Shown: positions 10,955 through 23,000 of the stretch, piece after piece | Layout: each line of letters opens with the position of its first letter | Numbering within the stretch: the stretch's first letter is position 1 | NCBI GenBank assembly: GCA_004519485.1 | Contig: CP038132.1 | Location: forward strand, 305,001-369,000 | From: Nannochloropsis oceanica | Lineage: Eukaryota > Sar > Eustigmatophyceae > Eustigmatales > Monodopsidaceae | DNA: 64,000 bases | Reading direction: 5' to 3' | Notes under the pieces: generated by a model | Databases searched by the model: none | Told to the model about the DNA's origin: nothing | Seen by the model: only the letters and a program-made list of their open reading frames with translations | Program-made: the position numbers and the translations under genes

Positions 10955-12698
10955 TTCATTCAAAGATCAATGTTCACGGAGATGGACAAGCCAAGAAGAA
11001 CGACAGCAAGTGGAGCAGTCAAAAACACCCCTGGTTGAGGCTCTCGCCCTAGCTGCCACGCGCATCAAAGCTCCCTTTTTCTTCCCAGGTCATAAAATGG
11101 GACGCGGATTGCCTGTAGGGCTTTCAGGACCCTTCGCACGAAGCGCAGCCGATGCCGATGTTGTTGCTAAACGTAGACATGTCAGGGATAGCGTGTGGCA
11201 GCATGACTTACCCGAGATTCCAGAGCTCGATAATTTGTTCGCTCCCGAGGGGCCTATTCAAGAAGCGGAGATGTTGGCTGCGCAGGCATTTGGCGGGGCT
11301 CAGCGAACGTGGTTTCTGGTCAATGGTAGTACCGCTGGGGTTCTGGCAGCATTGCTGGCAGTGGTACGACGCCATCAGCAGCAGCAGCAGCAACAACCTA
11401 ATGGAGCATCACGAATTAGCAAAGTGCTTCTTCCACGAAATGTGCACAAGTCAGCGATTAATGGTTTGATTCTTGCGGGAGCCGATCCAGTGTTTCTCAG
11501 TCCTGTCTATGACAAAGAATGGGATATTTGCCACGGCATCCCCATAGATGGTGAAGGTGGGTTGGATGACGCTTTAAAAGTACATGGCCCCGGTGGGGAT
11601 ATAGCTGCGGTACTTTTGGTTTCGCCGACTTACCACGGTGTGATAATGGATATCAAACAAGCTGCCCTTCTTTGTGCCAGGTACAAGGTTCCGCTTATTG
11701 TCGATGAGGCACATGGCGCCCACTTAGCATTTCTGGAACGAGACGGGCAGACAGCAGCAATAAAACCAGCAGCGGCTGCGGCACTGGAGGGGGCTTTGGC
11801 GCTAGGGGCGGACTTGGTGGTGCAGAGCACGCACAAGACGCTGACGGCGGTGAGTCAGTGTGCGATGATGCATGCAGGGAACGGTCCATTGGTTGATGAG
11901 GGATTGCTTGAGTTTGTGGGTTCCGCTTTGCAGTTCGTCCAGAGCAGCTCGCCAAATTATGTGTTGCTGGCTTCGTTGGACGGGGCAAGATGGCAGCTTG
12001 CGGCTCCAGCAGGGGAGGGGAGGGGAGCTTTGCGACAGGCGCAGGTATTGGCGAAAAAGGCAAAGCAGTTGTTGAGGAGCGAGACGCCATTTCCGGTTTT
12101 GGATCTGCCAGTAGTGGGGTCGATGAGGGGAGCTTTTGTGGGGTTGGACCCTCTCAGAGTTACGGTTGGAATGATGGGGACGAGGATGAGTGGGTTTGAT
12201 GCGGACGAGGTCTTGATTGAGGAGCATGGGGTATATGCAGAGTTACCGGCATCGAGGACATTGACTTTTGCGGTCGGCCCAGGGAACGTGGATGAGGACG
12301 TGGAGAGATTAGTTGCTGCATTTAAGGCTTTGGCCGCCTCTTTGCAGGAGATAGAGCTAAAGGAAGGAAAGAAGGGCAAGGACATGACCCCAAATGTCGT
12401 CGTTGAGTTTCCCGCCTTTGATGGGCAGCAAGCAGCGGTGGGCACCCGGCGGTGTGGGCCCCGTGAAGCTTATTTCACAGCATCTGAGGTAATGTCGACG
12501 AGCGATGCGTCAATTGTGGGGCGTGCGAGTGCAGAGACTGTTTGCCCCTATCCGCCCGGGATTCCTGTCTTGTTGCCGGGGGAATTAATCACTACGGAGG
12601 TCCTGCGATTTTTGCAGGGGGTACTGGATGCGGGAGGGTCGGTGACGGGGTGTAGTGATCCGAGCTTGGGGATGCTAAGGGTGCTTTGCTTGGAGTAG
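10821..12698 (+). CDS. Plastid-targeted Orn/Lys/Arg decarboxylase-fold PLP enzyme
   Basis: Single exon, 625 aa from the ATG at 10821. The N-terminus MRLPALLSFLLTLLNPLQTT is a hydrophobic signal peptide followed by YAFVIVP, an Ala-Phe junction like the ASAFAP motif that marks plastid import in algae with secondary red plastids. A polyglutamine run follows (CAG repeat). The fold-type I PLP domain shows FFFPGHKMGRG (start of the bacterial-type Orn/Lys/Arg decarboxylase family), VNGSTAGVLAAL, VDEAHGAH, and STHKTLTA containing the PLP lysine. The C-terminal region ends with YPPGIPVLLPGE, also a family hallmark. The family makes putrescine, cadaverine or agmatine from ornithine, lysine or arginine; which one is not decidable here. 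A second Gln run lies near 187-195. Confidence 0.87.
10919..10952 (+). repeat. (CAG)n coding microsatellite
   Basis: An uninterrupted CAG run encodes about 11 glutamines directly after the predicted plastid-targeting junction of the decarboxylase. Confidence 0.9.
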
Positions 12699-12882
12699 TT
12701 AGAGTGCCGGAGTGAGCAATAGCGAAAAAGAAAAGATAGATATGAATAAATAAGATAGATTCAAAACAGTAATCATCTGAAAGCAATATTGGATGGCTCG
12801 ATCTCGCTCTTCGCTTATTTCTCAAATTGTTTCCTCAACCCCACATGTTCGATCCTTGTACACATCCATGCATACCTACCGT

Positions 12883-14928
12883 CTACAACCGGTATTCTAC
12901 TCCACCATCCGCCGTTCGGACCTCCTTCAAGGGCAGAAGAGAAGAGGGTGCATCGTTCCTCCTGATATCTGTCTCTACTATCCCTACTGCCGTCGGCTTG
13001 TCGTGCTGCGAGGAGAATCCTTTATCCTCGTCCTCGTCCTCGTCCTCACTATCGTCTAGACCGGATTTAAGAGTGTCAAACGCACCGAGATGAAGTGGAA
13101 AATGGTTTGATTGCATACGCACGGATCCGGTTGGCGGCTTTACTGTTCTCGATGCTTCTGCAGATGTAGGAGCAGGTGAGTTCGATGAATCATCGGAGGG
13201 AGGAGGAAAGACGATAGTGCGTGACGAAATGGAAGAGGAGGTAGGGGCACTGGAGGAAACAAGATGAAGAGGCGAGGGACTCTTACTGCTAGGAGTGGAC
13301 GTCATGGAAAGAGAACAAATAGAAGGAAAAGGAGAAAGTTTTTTCGCGATTCGCAGGGAGGATAAGGTGCTGGGAAAAGGTGGAAGAGGAGGTGTTGGAG
13401 TGCGGGAGCTAGATAAGCCTCCGCGAAGCAGGCAGAGAACTGTTGTAGCCGGCACAACGTGGGGGTAGGGGCTGCTGAGGTTGGGCAGATCCCCCCTATC
13501 CAACACCGAGGAGTCAAAGGAGGAGGAATGACAGGGTGCAGTGTTTGTGATCGTACTAGCAGCACCTTCATAAGGAGGTGGTGGTGCAGGCAAGGGGGAG
13601 GAGAGAGACAATCCAAGGCTTTGGAGCGTATTGCTTACGTCCGCGCCGGGAAAGGGGACATTGTGCGCATGAATAAAGGCTTCTAAATCCCTGTCCCGAT
13701 CAACAGCTTCAATGACCTTAAACATAAGTTGAACCTCATACTGTTCATTCGCCAAGCAACTCGACTCGAACACCACCTGCTTCCGCAGCATCACCGCCAG
13801 CTCTTCCACGGACCTTTCCTCGCATAATTGATATTGACATAATACCTTTTGTAAGGTGTGAGTGGCCGTGCGAGCAAAGCTGGCAAGCTCGTTGTAGCGG
13901 TCCCGACAGGCAAAGCGAAGCAATACAGCCAATTCCATGTTGTCCCGTGCGGTGGATTGTAGGTCTTGTTGACGGTCTTTGCCGGAGGGGAGAAGCCAGG
14001 CGCTATTTTGTGGAATGGCGGTGGTAGGAGGGTGAGGAGAACAGAGAGGTACCCATATCCATCCTGCACGCTTGACCCAAACCTAATTATGCACTCACGT
14101 AAGGTCCTTCTTGGCTATATTAGTGAGGGCACCTGAGAGAAGTCTAGGACTACCCGCGACCATGCTGCTCAGTTCCTCCTTCCTCAGGTCAAAAGGTGAG
14201 GAGGGCGGTGGACTGTTGTCGCGGGACGTGGCCGTATGCCGTCGATAGAGTGCATGTATGTCCACGGTTGGGAGGATATGACCTTGTTCCAATAAGAAAT
14301 TGCTCGTGGTTGTGGCGAGCTGGACGGCCTGCTCGTGTTTCTTGTGCGTGGAGCGGTACCTGGCCTCGAGCCCCCGTCCCTCTTTCGCCAAGGCTGAAAT
14401 CGTATCTTCCAAGTCCTTGCTTTCCGCCGCCAGTTGGTTGAAAATTTCTTCGACTGGGCCAAAGACATCGGTGAGAATACTTGCCGAAAGCTGCTTGCGT
14501 TGCACGGCCTTGTTGAGCATGTCTGCCTTTAAGGTCTCCACGCACTCCCGAAATGTGCTGTGACTGGCAGTCAGACTCGCCTCCTTGGCCGCCTCCACCT
14601 CGCTAAGCCCACCCCCGCCTGCTTTGCGTGTTAGTTTCTCGCCCAGATGACGCAGGCCGTGGGTGTGGTTGGCCACGACGCGGGTCAATTGCTGCGAATA
14701 GGCCTCTTCGACGGAGGCCCGGTTCTTGACCATGGTCTTGAGCTCCTCCAAGACCTTGAGTGTCTGGACATTCTTTTTGCGGACCGCCCCAAAGGCGCCC
14801 AACAGATTAGTGGCGAAGGAATAGGGTGGCGTCGAGGCCGGGGAAGACGCACGAGCAGAGGCTTCGTCATCGCTGGCGGGGCGGCTGCTGAAAAAGGCAG
14901 GCATCGCAGACGCAGTAGACGAGGCCAT
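12883..14928 (-). CDS. F-BAR (FCH) domain membrane-curvature protein
   Basis: Two exons, 14099..14928 and 12883..14002 (96-base intron), 649 aa. The start is the ATG at 14928. The first half is an F-BAR domain: SFATNLLGAFGAVRKKNVQ then ELKTMVKNRASVEEAYSQQL, the FCH signature, followed by long amphipathic helices. The exon join LT-AWLLPSGKDRQQDLQS keeps the helix in frame. F-BAR dimers bend membranes and link them to actin during endocytosis and cytokinesis. The last 250 residues are Ser/Pro-rich with a DDSEDEDEDEDKGF acidic patch and no SH3 domain that I can see. It converges on the decarboxylase, the stops being 184 bases apart. Confidence 0.8.
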
Positions 14929-15241
14929 TGTTTGCCTTCTGGCGTGTGTGGCAACGAGAAGTAAGACACTGAGACGATGTAGGGAACTCGATACGTTTGG
15001 GAATTGACTCGGTGGCTTGCAATGAAGGAGAAGGAGTGCGAGCACTCACACAAATAGATCGCGGAAGAAGCAAGCAGGCGGCGCAGGCGTGCGTAAAACA
15101 GACAACTTCGAAATTTAAATCGATGCATTCAATGTAACGGTTCCCCCCTCCCCGTCATTTTCCCTTTTCCTCATTTATGATTCTTTGCATCTTTCCTTTG
15201 CTGCTCTTTTTACAACTGCTTTCCCTTTTCATTTTTTATAT
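14929..15241. other. Short intergenic gap
   Basis: About 310 bases between the F-BAR start and the last exon of the upstream coiled-coil gene on the same strand. It should hold the F-BAR promoter. Nothing else recognised. Confidence 0.55.
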
Positions 15242-16873
15242 TTATTGCGATTGCGACGCTTTCAGGATTTTCACACACAGCATCGCGTCCTCTTCCAGTA
15301 GCTTGGCCACGAGTTTTTCCAGGCGATGCTTCTTGGTCTGCACATGTATACATTGTTTTGTGTTCAAATGAGGGAGAAAAGATGAGAAAGAGTCACTCGG
15401 CTTATAGTATGACAGATTGAACTGGAAAATACAGTCAACGCCCTTTCAGTTCCTCCATAATTCCATCCCCCGATCCTACCTTTTCTTCCACACTACCTTC
15501 CTACGCACCTCTAACTCCTCCACCTCAGTCTTAAATTTCAACTCCTTCGTGCGCAAGTCAGAAAACGCCCGGATTTGCCGGTCTTTACGTGCCTCCTGCC
15601 GCTTGCGCTCTTGGTCGAGCCCCTGAATTTTATTGCGAAGAGAATTTGAGGAGTAAGTGCATGTCGGTGTGTGGTGATTCACAGGCCCACTCTCTTATAA
15701 CCCCTGTACCCGGTACTCGACGATTTTGTTGCCAATAAATTTATTTGCCATCTTAACCATGTGTACTGTAGATTTGGGACCATCGGCATGTGTACATGTC
15801 TACCGCCCCTCCTCTCCTTCCCCATGACATATTTCCCCCAAATCCCACCAACGACACCCTCACCCTGTCCTCCCTGCCATTAAAATTACCTTGACCTTCT
15901 TCTGTAGTCTTGCCAAATCATGTTTTGTCACCATTCTCTTCTTCTCCCATTTTTTCTCATCCCATTCATCGCCACCATCATTCCCCCCTTCCCCTCCTGT
16001 GTCTTTCCTTTCCTCAAACGCCCCTTTAGCTCTTTTCAACAGCGAGTCCACACAACTATTCGTCTTTGACAACAGCTTTCGGGTACGTTCGGTCCGTTCG
16101 TCGTATTCCTGCGTCACCAATTTTCTCTCCTTTATCTCTACCTCCATAGCCTCAAACGCCCCCTCCAACTCTTCTATGTTCCCCTTGTACCCAGCTATCT
16201 CAGCCTCCGCTGCCTTCTTCCTGTCCTCCTTTACTAATCTCTCCTTGTCGATCTCGGCAAATTCCATCCGTAAGTACGTTTCAAGAGCGTGGCGCTTCGC
16301 ACGTAACGTCGCTGCCTCCTCGTGCACCCGCCTCTGCTCATTCTCCATTTCCTCCACCGTGACTTTCAATTCGGTAGACAAGGCAACGCGCTGCGCAGCC
16401 TCCGCATCTATACGCAACTGATGCGCCTCTACCAGGCGCTTAAATCGTGTCTCCAATTCCTTTTCCAGGTCCTGAAGCCGACGTACCGTCTCTCCCGCCG
16501 CGTTTAGTTCGTCTTCGGCGGTGTGGTAGGCTGCCTCAAGCTCGGTGTGTTCGGCGCTCAAGCGTTGTTGTAGCCCACTCAGCCTGGCTAGCTGTCGCTG
16601 CAGAGTCTTGCCCCGCTTCTGTTGCACGTCAAACAAGCCACGCACGCCGTTGGGGTCTATCGTGTAGGCGAGGTCTTCATCGTCTGAGGGAGGCACAGGA
16701 GGAGGCGCACTGCTGGTCGTGTTACTGCTGGTGTTACCTCTGCTGGCCACAAATGCTTCTCCCTTTCGCATATCGTCGTTTTCGTCGTTATGGTTATCAC
16801 ACTCTAGCGGCAGCTTATCCAGCGACGTTGTAAGTGGAGTACTCGTGACTGTGGGAGACTTGGTTGGGGGCAT
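15242..16873 (-). CDS. Coiled-coil protein, function unknown
   Basis: Three-exon model: 15890..16873, 15497..15622 and 15242..15337, all phase 0, 401 aa. The start is the ATG at 16873 (MPPTKSPTVTS). The first 100 residues are disordered and acidic; from about 120 to the end it is an almost continuous charged coiled coil (QRQLARLSGLQQRLSAEHTE onward). The spliced joins KKVK-GLDQERKRQEARKD and EVRRK-TKKHRLEKLVAKLL preserve heptads, which supports the two small exons. The C-terminal pattern distantly recalls taxilins (syntaxin-binding coiled coils), but no diagnostic motif is visible, so I give no name. A structural or traffic scaffold is the most that can be inferred. Confidence 0.62.
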
Positions 16874-17186
16874 TGCGTAGAACAAGTAACCACGCGCACA
16901 CAAGGAAAGAGGGGGCCGAGCGACAAATATGGAGGGCTCGATTGCAAGTCTTGACAGGCCTGTGATAAAGGTAGGGTGGAAGTTAAAATGATAACAGGCA
17001 TGGTGAGGTGGTGGCGATGTAATCGTAAACACAAAATTCGGCACGCAATGTTGGCCAGCAAGGAAGGACTTGTTGTCCCACATCAAGGGGCGGCAAAAAC
17101 AAGAGCTGCCAAACAAAAAATAAGCAAAGTTAAGGAGACCTATCTTATTCCTTATCTCTTATCACATGTGTATGTGTTTCTTTATC
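16874..17186. other. Short intergenic gap
   Basis: About 310 bases between the coiled-coil gene start and the stop of the VASt gene, both minus strand. Nothing recognised beyond the expected promoter and 3' UTR. Confidence 0.55.
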
Positions 17187-18760
17187 CTACTTGCTTTTGA
17201 TCTGCCTGCTGCGATGGACCAATTCAGGCACGTACGAAGCTCCTTTGGTCACCAATACCACGAGTGATGTCAACAATCCCGTAAGCAAGAGATGCCTGGC
17301 GACAGAAAGTAGCCTACATTTAAATCCTGTCGTCGTCCCTCCTTCCTTTCTCATCGGCGTGGGTGCAGGCGACTTGCCGTCGACGGGCACGGCAACCTTC
17401 TGGTGTGCCAAGAGACTCCACAATTTAAGGGTCGACAAAGTCTCGCTGGCTGTCTCCTTCTCCACTACCCTCTCTAGCCAAAAAGGCCTTCTGAAAACGA
17501 TGTGTTGGTGCACTGTAAGCCGTACTATCGCTTTGCTGCCGTCGGCTTTGGAGTTTCTTCTCTCCGAATGATATGGAGGTTTACTGCTGCTGCCGCTGCC
17601 ACCCGCTGTATCTTCCCCCCACTTGACCGTCCATACCAGCACAACAAAAAAACGATCGGAAAATGGCACGCCTTCCACGACGTTGGTTTCATGGACCTTG
17701 ATAACCGGTAAGCTCTTCTTCCCTCCCAACCCTGCTTCTCCCTCAGATAAAGTCTGGATTTTGGTACTTTTGACATGGCTGGGGATTCCTGGCATTCGAG
17801 TCTTGACTGGGTGCTTGGTCACGACCGTACGGAGTTGGCATTTGCTGTGCTCGTTGAATTGGGATGAAGGGGCGGGAGACCAGGGCTGGATATCGACATC
17901 TCGGTCGCCTATTTCCGAGGAGAGAAGGGTCAAAGTTGAGGCATCTAATTCGCCGTGACAGAATTCCAACATTGTCGTTTATAAAATGCAATGAATAACA
18001 TGGCGACTGCCTCGATTTATTCTTTTGTGATTTTCGAGATAGGAGGAGGAGGGTAAGTGATGAAAGGACCACATGCTTGTGTGAGGTATGGATGGGACGA
18101 GACAGACGGTCGATTCTGCTCCCGGGTCGCACAAGGAGCCTAAAAACAGGAAGCGAAGCTTCAAATCCAGAAGTAATACGTTCACTTTACCGTGAAAGAT
18201 AACACATTTTCCCTTCACACACGACACACACGCACGGAGGGATGGCCGCGCTGAGCAAAACGAAGAAAGAGCTTCAAGGGAAGAAAGAGAAGACGATGTA
18301 AATCCTGTCTGTGAGCAACTTAAATCCGAGGCGTACCTGATTTTTTCAAGAAGTCCTCATAAAATTTTGCATCGTGCCAAAAAGTGTCAATGTATTGCTT
18401 TGGGGTCATTGGGGGCAGGGTGATGTCGAGGAGGAGGACTTGGGCGGAGGTACGCTCTTCGGCGTCTGCGCCGACGAAGCTCCTTGACAATAAGTAGGTC
18501 ATAGTTACAGACAGCAGTCTTCGTGACCAAAACCACTTGTGACTATGCGAGGACGTCATGATGCCGCCGCTTATATTGCAAGGGGGCTGTCTATAGGCTG
18601 TGTGTGGGCTGCGTGCTCCAGTGGATGGGCCGTCGGAGCTTAGTTGACGCTTGCCGCCGTTTCTCTTTAACTGACGTACAGGCAAGGTTCTTGCTATACC
18701 TCGCGCTGCAAAGTGTGTGCGTGAGAGGACAAAGTGAGCATCATGGCGAGATTGACACAT
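17187..18760 (-). CDS. VASt-domain membrane protein (sterol-transfer type)
   Basis: Two exons, 18337..18760 and 17187..17944 (392-base intron; the split Asp codon gives FLKKS-DASTLTLLSSEIGD), 393 aa. The VASt/StART-like domain is clear: LLLDITLPPMTPKQYIDTFW and FYEDFLKKS at its start, then DIQPWSP, EGVPFSDRFFVVLVWTVKWG and HQHIVFRRPFWLERVVEKE. One transmembrane helix lies near the end (LLLTGLLTSLVVLVTKGASY). VASt domains of yeast Lam, animal GRAMD1/Aster and plant VAD1 proteins move sterols or lipids at ER contact sites. Those proteins usually carry a GRAM domain first; none is visible here, and only 289 bases separate this gene from its upstream neighbour. The start may instead be a later ATG near 18559. 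Confidence 0.75.
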
Positions 18761-19049
18761 AACGTTTACTTCTTCTAGGGGTAAGAGCTGGAGCGAGAGA
18801 TCGTCTCACACTAGGGATACGTCTCAATCGGTCTCAACGGAATCATCTTCAATGCCGCAAAAACCTCCCAGCTTCATTATGCGTTTTTTTCCCATCTGTT
18901 ACTGTCTCTTCCGTTCGTTCGTCTTAGTTGTACATTTCGACCAAGTCCTCTTTCGCTCCAAACATCCCTCTCCACACAATTTCCTCCAACCCCACACCTA
19001 CTCCTACACCCACCCCCTCCTCTCCTCCTTCCACCCTCCACCCCACATC

Positions 19050-20770
19050 TCAAGTCCCCATGCGCATAAAAACATCCCCCGCACAAGTTATATATCGCAC
19101 CCAAGGCAAAGCCGCAAAACCGCTCTTCTCTATAATCTTCAAGTATCGAACCTGGATACCCGAAACGGTAAAATAAGGAATCTCAAATTTAATCTGCACC
19201 GGCTTCTTCCAACACTTCTCCGCGGCACTGGTGGAGGACCCTTCCGCGGCAATGGAAGGCAAACCAAAATGAGCGCGCATAAGATACTCACGTTGACCGT
19301 GGAATTGCTTGATGCTCCAGACGATGGCGTCCTTGTCGGGGAGGTATGTGACGGTGCCAATGGAGGCTTTGAAGGAGGGCGTGTCCACATCAGAGGGGAC
19401 GGGGATAATGATATCCACGTTGTTGGCGATGGAGCGGGACTTAAACTGACTCTTGGCCTGTGGATTGATTGGAGAAAGGAAAAGACAAGAAAATGGTGTA
19501 AGTGTGTTTGCGTGTCATGGGCGCCGTGGACAAAGACACTCAAGGTACGAAATCCATCTTAACATACTCTCACCATCACGTCCTCCCTCCCTCCCTCCCT
19601 CCCTCCCTCCTTCGTCTTCCGTTCTTCCTCACCTTGATCATATACTCGATTCTAGAGTGAGAATGAGGCTCCACTACCGCCTCCACCCATATCAAGGGCT
19701 TCACCTGCGTCGACAAGCGGTAGGTCATCAGGTCAAACTCCCCATCCGGCGGGATGAAGGAAATGGTTCGATCGTTCTCGAAGCGCGCCAGCCTGACACA
19801 TTGATGAAACTTGATGTCCTCCAGCTCGATCGCCTTCCCTTTCGTCGAGGCCGAGACCGACCGCCCGGCCGCCTCGAACATCAGCTTATCATTCAAACCC
19901 AGCTTCAACTCGGGCATGCCACTCAAGAAGGACTTCATCCGGATCGCCCCAACAATCTCCGAGTGCAACACGGTCCCGTTCGCTGACACCAACAAGTTCA
20001 ATTTTTCGATGACGTCCAAGAAGATCTCGTTCTTCCGATGTTTGATCCCTTCTGAGCGCCATGACACCGTGTTGGTCAACGCCACCGGCGGCCGTGGGGC
20101 GGCTTCCAGCCTATTCCCTTCTTGAGTGATGTACTCTCTCAGAATCTTCGCCTCCGTTGTCTGGGGATAGCCAAAGTCCATCGTCTCGTCCATTAACTCA
20201 TAAATAATGACAAAGTTGTCACGGATGCTTTCTTCTTCCAACTCCCCAAAATACTCTTTGAACACGTCGACCAACCGGGAGAGGTAGACAAGCATCAAAG
20301 CCACGTTGGAATTGCGTTTGGTCACACTCAGAAGAAAGAGATTGTTGTACTTGAGATAGGCAAAAGTGTAGCCGTCTTCTGTGAAGACGGGCCGTTGCTC
20401 CGATTCTTCCTTTTCTTGGAGGTATATGGCGAATCTAAGGGACGGGGGGAGTAAGGGGAGAAAGAAGGATGGGTGGATGAGAGCTGGAAGGGCACGGAGA
20501 GCTCGCAGAGGCATAAGACAGGCGCTCTAAAACTCGCTCCGGACCGTGAAAGACAAAGCAAAAACAAGCGCTGCAGGAGCCGCCCTCTTGCTGTCCCTAC
20601 GGATGTCACAGCCCCGCTTGCCCCCTCGTAATCATCAGCAGAAGCAGCAACCCTGCCCTCCCTTACTCGCTTTACCTTTCCGAGACAGTCTGGGGGATAT
20701 CACCCCTGAAGTTGCGGGAGATGATGATCTTCCCCTTGAGATCCATGATGAAAAGCGCCGAGGCCACCAT
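19050..20770 (-). CDS. AP1M: AP-1 clathrin adaptor complex mu subunit
   Basis: Three exons, 20676..20770, 19633..20434 and 19050..19457, 434 aa. The start is MVASALFIMDLKGKIIISR, the classic longin-like mu N-terminus; the first join gives VSER-FAIYLQEKEE and the second MIK-AKSQFKSRSIANNV. The C-terminal mu homology domain binds YxxPhi cargo signals and starts near VSWRSEGIKHRKNEIFLDVI. The end IQVRYLKIIEKSGFAALPWV matches AP-1 mu closely. AP-1 sorts cargo between trans-Golgi and endosomes in clathrin-coated vesicles. Length fits the family (423-435 aa). The second intron contains a TCCC repeat (19585-19612). Confidence 0.95.
19582..19613. repeat. (CCCT)n microsatellite inside AP-1 mu intron
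   Basis: About seven CCCT units on the plus strand within the second intron of the AP-1 mu gene, next to the donor site at 19632. Length variation here could matter for splicing (inference). Confidence 0.85.
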
Positions 20771-21276
20771 GGTGGGCTCCTTGTGGCGGCCGAGGGGTCC
20801 GGAAGGAGAAGGAGGCAGGTGTTCGCGGAGACTTGAGGCGCGGGTGGGTTAGCCTTTGTTTCGAGTGGTGATCCTTGCCTGTAATAGAGAACAGACGGGT
20901 GAAAATGGGGTGGAGTTGATTACGTGCGTGGATGTGGTGGCGCTGTAGTCGTTGTGAAGGTATGGGTTGGGGTGGGAAGGAGAAAGACGAGGCACGAAAA
21001 GCCCATGATGCTGTGTCTCCTCCGGGTCGTCAGCATGCGTTCCCAGCGGAACTCATCCCCTCCTTCCGTCCTCCTATCCACTCCATTCACAAGCACTTTC
21101 TTTATGTACATGTACGTGGCCTATAGCGAAACGCTCTGCTGAATATTGTGTACTACGAGAGCCCCTGCAACCGAAGTTGTACCGGCGCTTGCAGCGATAG
21201 CGATGACGGCGATCAAGTAGTGATGTACCTCAGGGTAAACCTTGTGCGGTGAACTATATATATGTATGTGCGTGAA
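20771..21276. other. Upstream region of AP-1 mu, no gene seen
   Basis: Should hold the AP-1 mu promoter and 5' UTR. Reading frames here are short and unrecognised. The next 1.8 kb is the repeat relic. Confidence 0.5.
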
Positions 21277-23000
21277 TTAAGAAAACGAGAGACTTTCAGA
21301 GCAATGAGTTAAGCATGCTCTCATCAATAACGGGGGGTCTTCAATTACTTTGGCGATATGCAGCAACAAATAGAACGACAATGCCCCCTTCACGGGCGCC
21401 CCTCTGCGCGTCCCAGTAGCAATATCCCGGAGATTCACCGTGCGCACAGCTACTTTTGATGGGAGGATAGCGCGTTTTTTGGAACTGAAGATGTGGCTAT
21501 TCGACGGGGACACCCAGGGCGACGATTTTCGGGCGGCACCTCAGTCCCGAGTAGCACCAACGATAACCCGCCACAAGCGAAGGGAAGCAGCTACGACAGT
21601 TGCCAAGAACTGGAGAGGGAGAAGCGCTCTTCTCTGACTCTGTCTGGCCAAGCGACTATTATCCGCTTTGGTGAATGCCAGGACTTCACTGATGGTCTCC
21701 GGTCCCTTCTGAAAGGGTGGCCACCCGCAGGAAGGAGGGAGAAAGAGAGCCATTTCCAACTCAGTCTCACGGTCGTACCGCACGGAGCAGACGGACAACA
21801 AAGAGGCATCAGGTTATTGACAGAGGGAAAGGTAGGACAAGGGGGCGAACCCAGTTTCGTTTGCGCCGAGACCGGGTTTTGCGAGCGTCCTGATCATCTC
21901 CACGAGGGCTATTCAGGGTAGCTATGCTGTGGAGGCCTTGAGGTACCAAAGCAGTTTATTTATTACGCACCTCAGGAATGGAGGTCAGAGGCTACAAGGA
22001 AAAGGACCAGCCAGTGATAGATGAATTCATCCAGGTAGTCTCCACTACCTCAATCCCTCCACTACCTCAATCCCTGCCTGGTCCTACTCCCTGTAGCCTC
22101 TCTCTGACCCTCGCTCCTGCGGTATCTACGTACGGCACTGCTGCGGGGCTGCGTTGGGAATGGCTCTCTCTCTCGCTCTCTGCTGTGGATGGCCACCCTT
22201 GCCATAGAAAGCGAAGATCATAGGAGTCCTGACATGTATAAAGCTGATGGTCTCTCAGCCAGACATTCTTCTCCTTCTCCAGTACTCCGCAACTGTCGTA
22301 GCTGCTTTTCTTCGCTTGCGGCGGGTTATCGTCGGTGCTACTTGAGGTTCTGTAGTGCCGTCACAATCGCCATCCTAGACAGGCCCCGTCTAACAGCCGC
22401 GCATCAGCTTCTCCAAGAAGCGCTGGCCCACATAAAATCAGAGGCGCGTGCGATGCTTACGGCGAATCTCCTGTCCTCCGTGTTGCTGGAACCCGGGCTC
22501 CAAAGGTTCCTCCTAAACTGGTCCTTTGCGTTCCACCTGCAATCGGCACCCTGGCCATGCGTCTACACTGGGGGCGCACACCGCCTGATCAATGGCAAGG
22601 ACTTCTTTCCGATGCCCTCTGGCGAGGAGCCGGGCTCTCCTCCAGCTCCCCAAAGCCCTCCTCGACATAATCTCCCGTTGCTCGCATGTGCTTCCAACGA
22701 GTGGCTTACGGCGAGCGTCTTCTAGGGCTTCCACCACCACCTCCACCTCCTGCGCCTTCTCCGTTTCCTCTTTCCCCTCGATGTCGGAGTCCTGTGCTTG
22801 TACGCGCCTGATCGTAAATGTAGAAGCGGCCCGCTGCGGTGAGTACAGTGTGTGTGCGGTTAGCGACTCGAGAGACATTCAAAGCGATGAGAATAGCTGT
22901 CTTTTGTTAATAGATAGAAGGCAGCAACAATAGAACGACAATGGCCCCCACTCCCTGGCGCGCGGAGGGCTGTGTCTTGCCCCCCAGCCGGTGCTAGGCC
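21277..23000. repeat. Diverged repeat relic with inverted arms
   Basis: Nucleotide similarity is visible by eye between three blocks. 21546-21640 and 22267-22352 are inverted copies (both read GCAACTGTCGTAGCTGCTT in opposite senses). 21700-21790 and 22140-22215 continue the inversion around an axis near 21960 (TGGCTCTCT and GGCCACCC words). 21285-21400 and 22868-22960 are direct copies sharing ATAGAACGACAATG. Copies differ at roughly 15-30 percent of positions by eye and are partly open in the minus sense, with a shared LSFY peptide. This is an old multi-copy sequence rearranged in place, perhaps a transposon or a decayed gene family; I cannot name the family. Confidence 0.5.

Noticed and set aside
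15891-16421. Plus-strand Ser/Phe-rich frame
   Set aside because: Shadow of the coiled-coil gene on the other strand.
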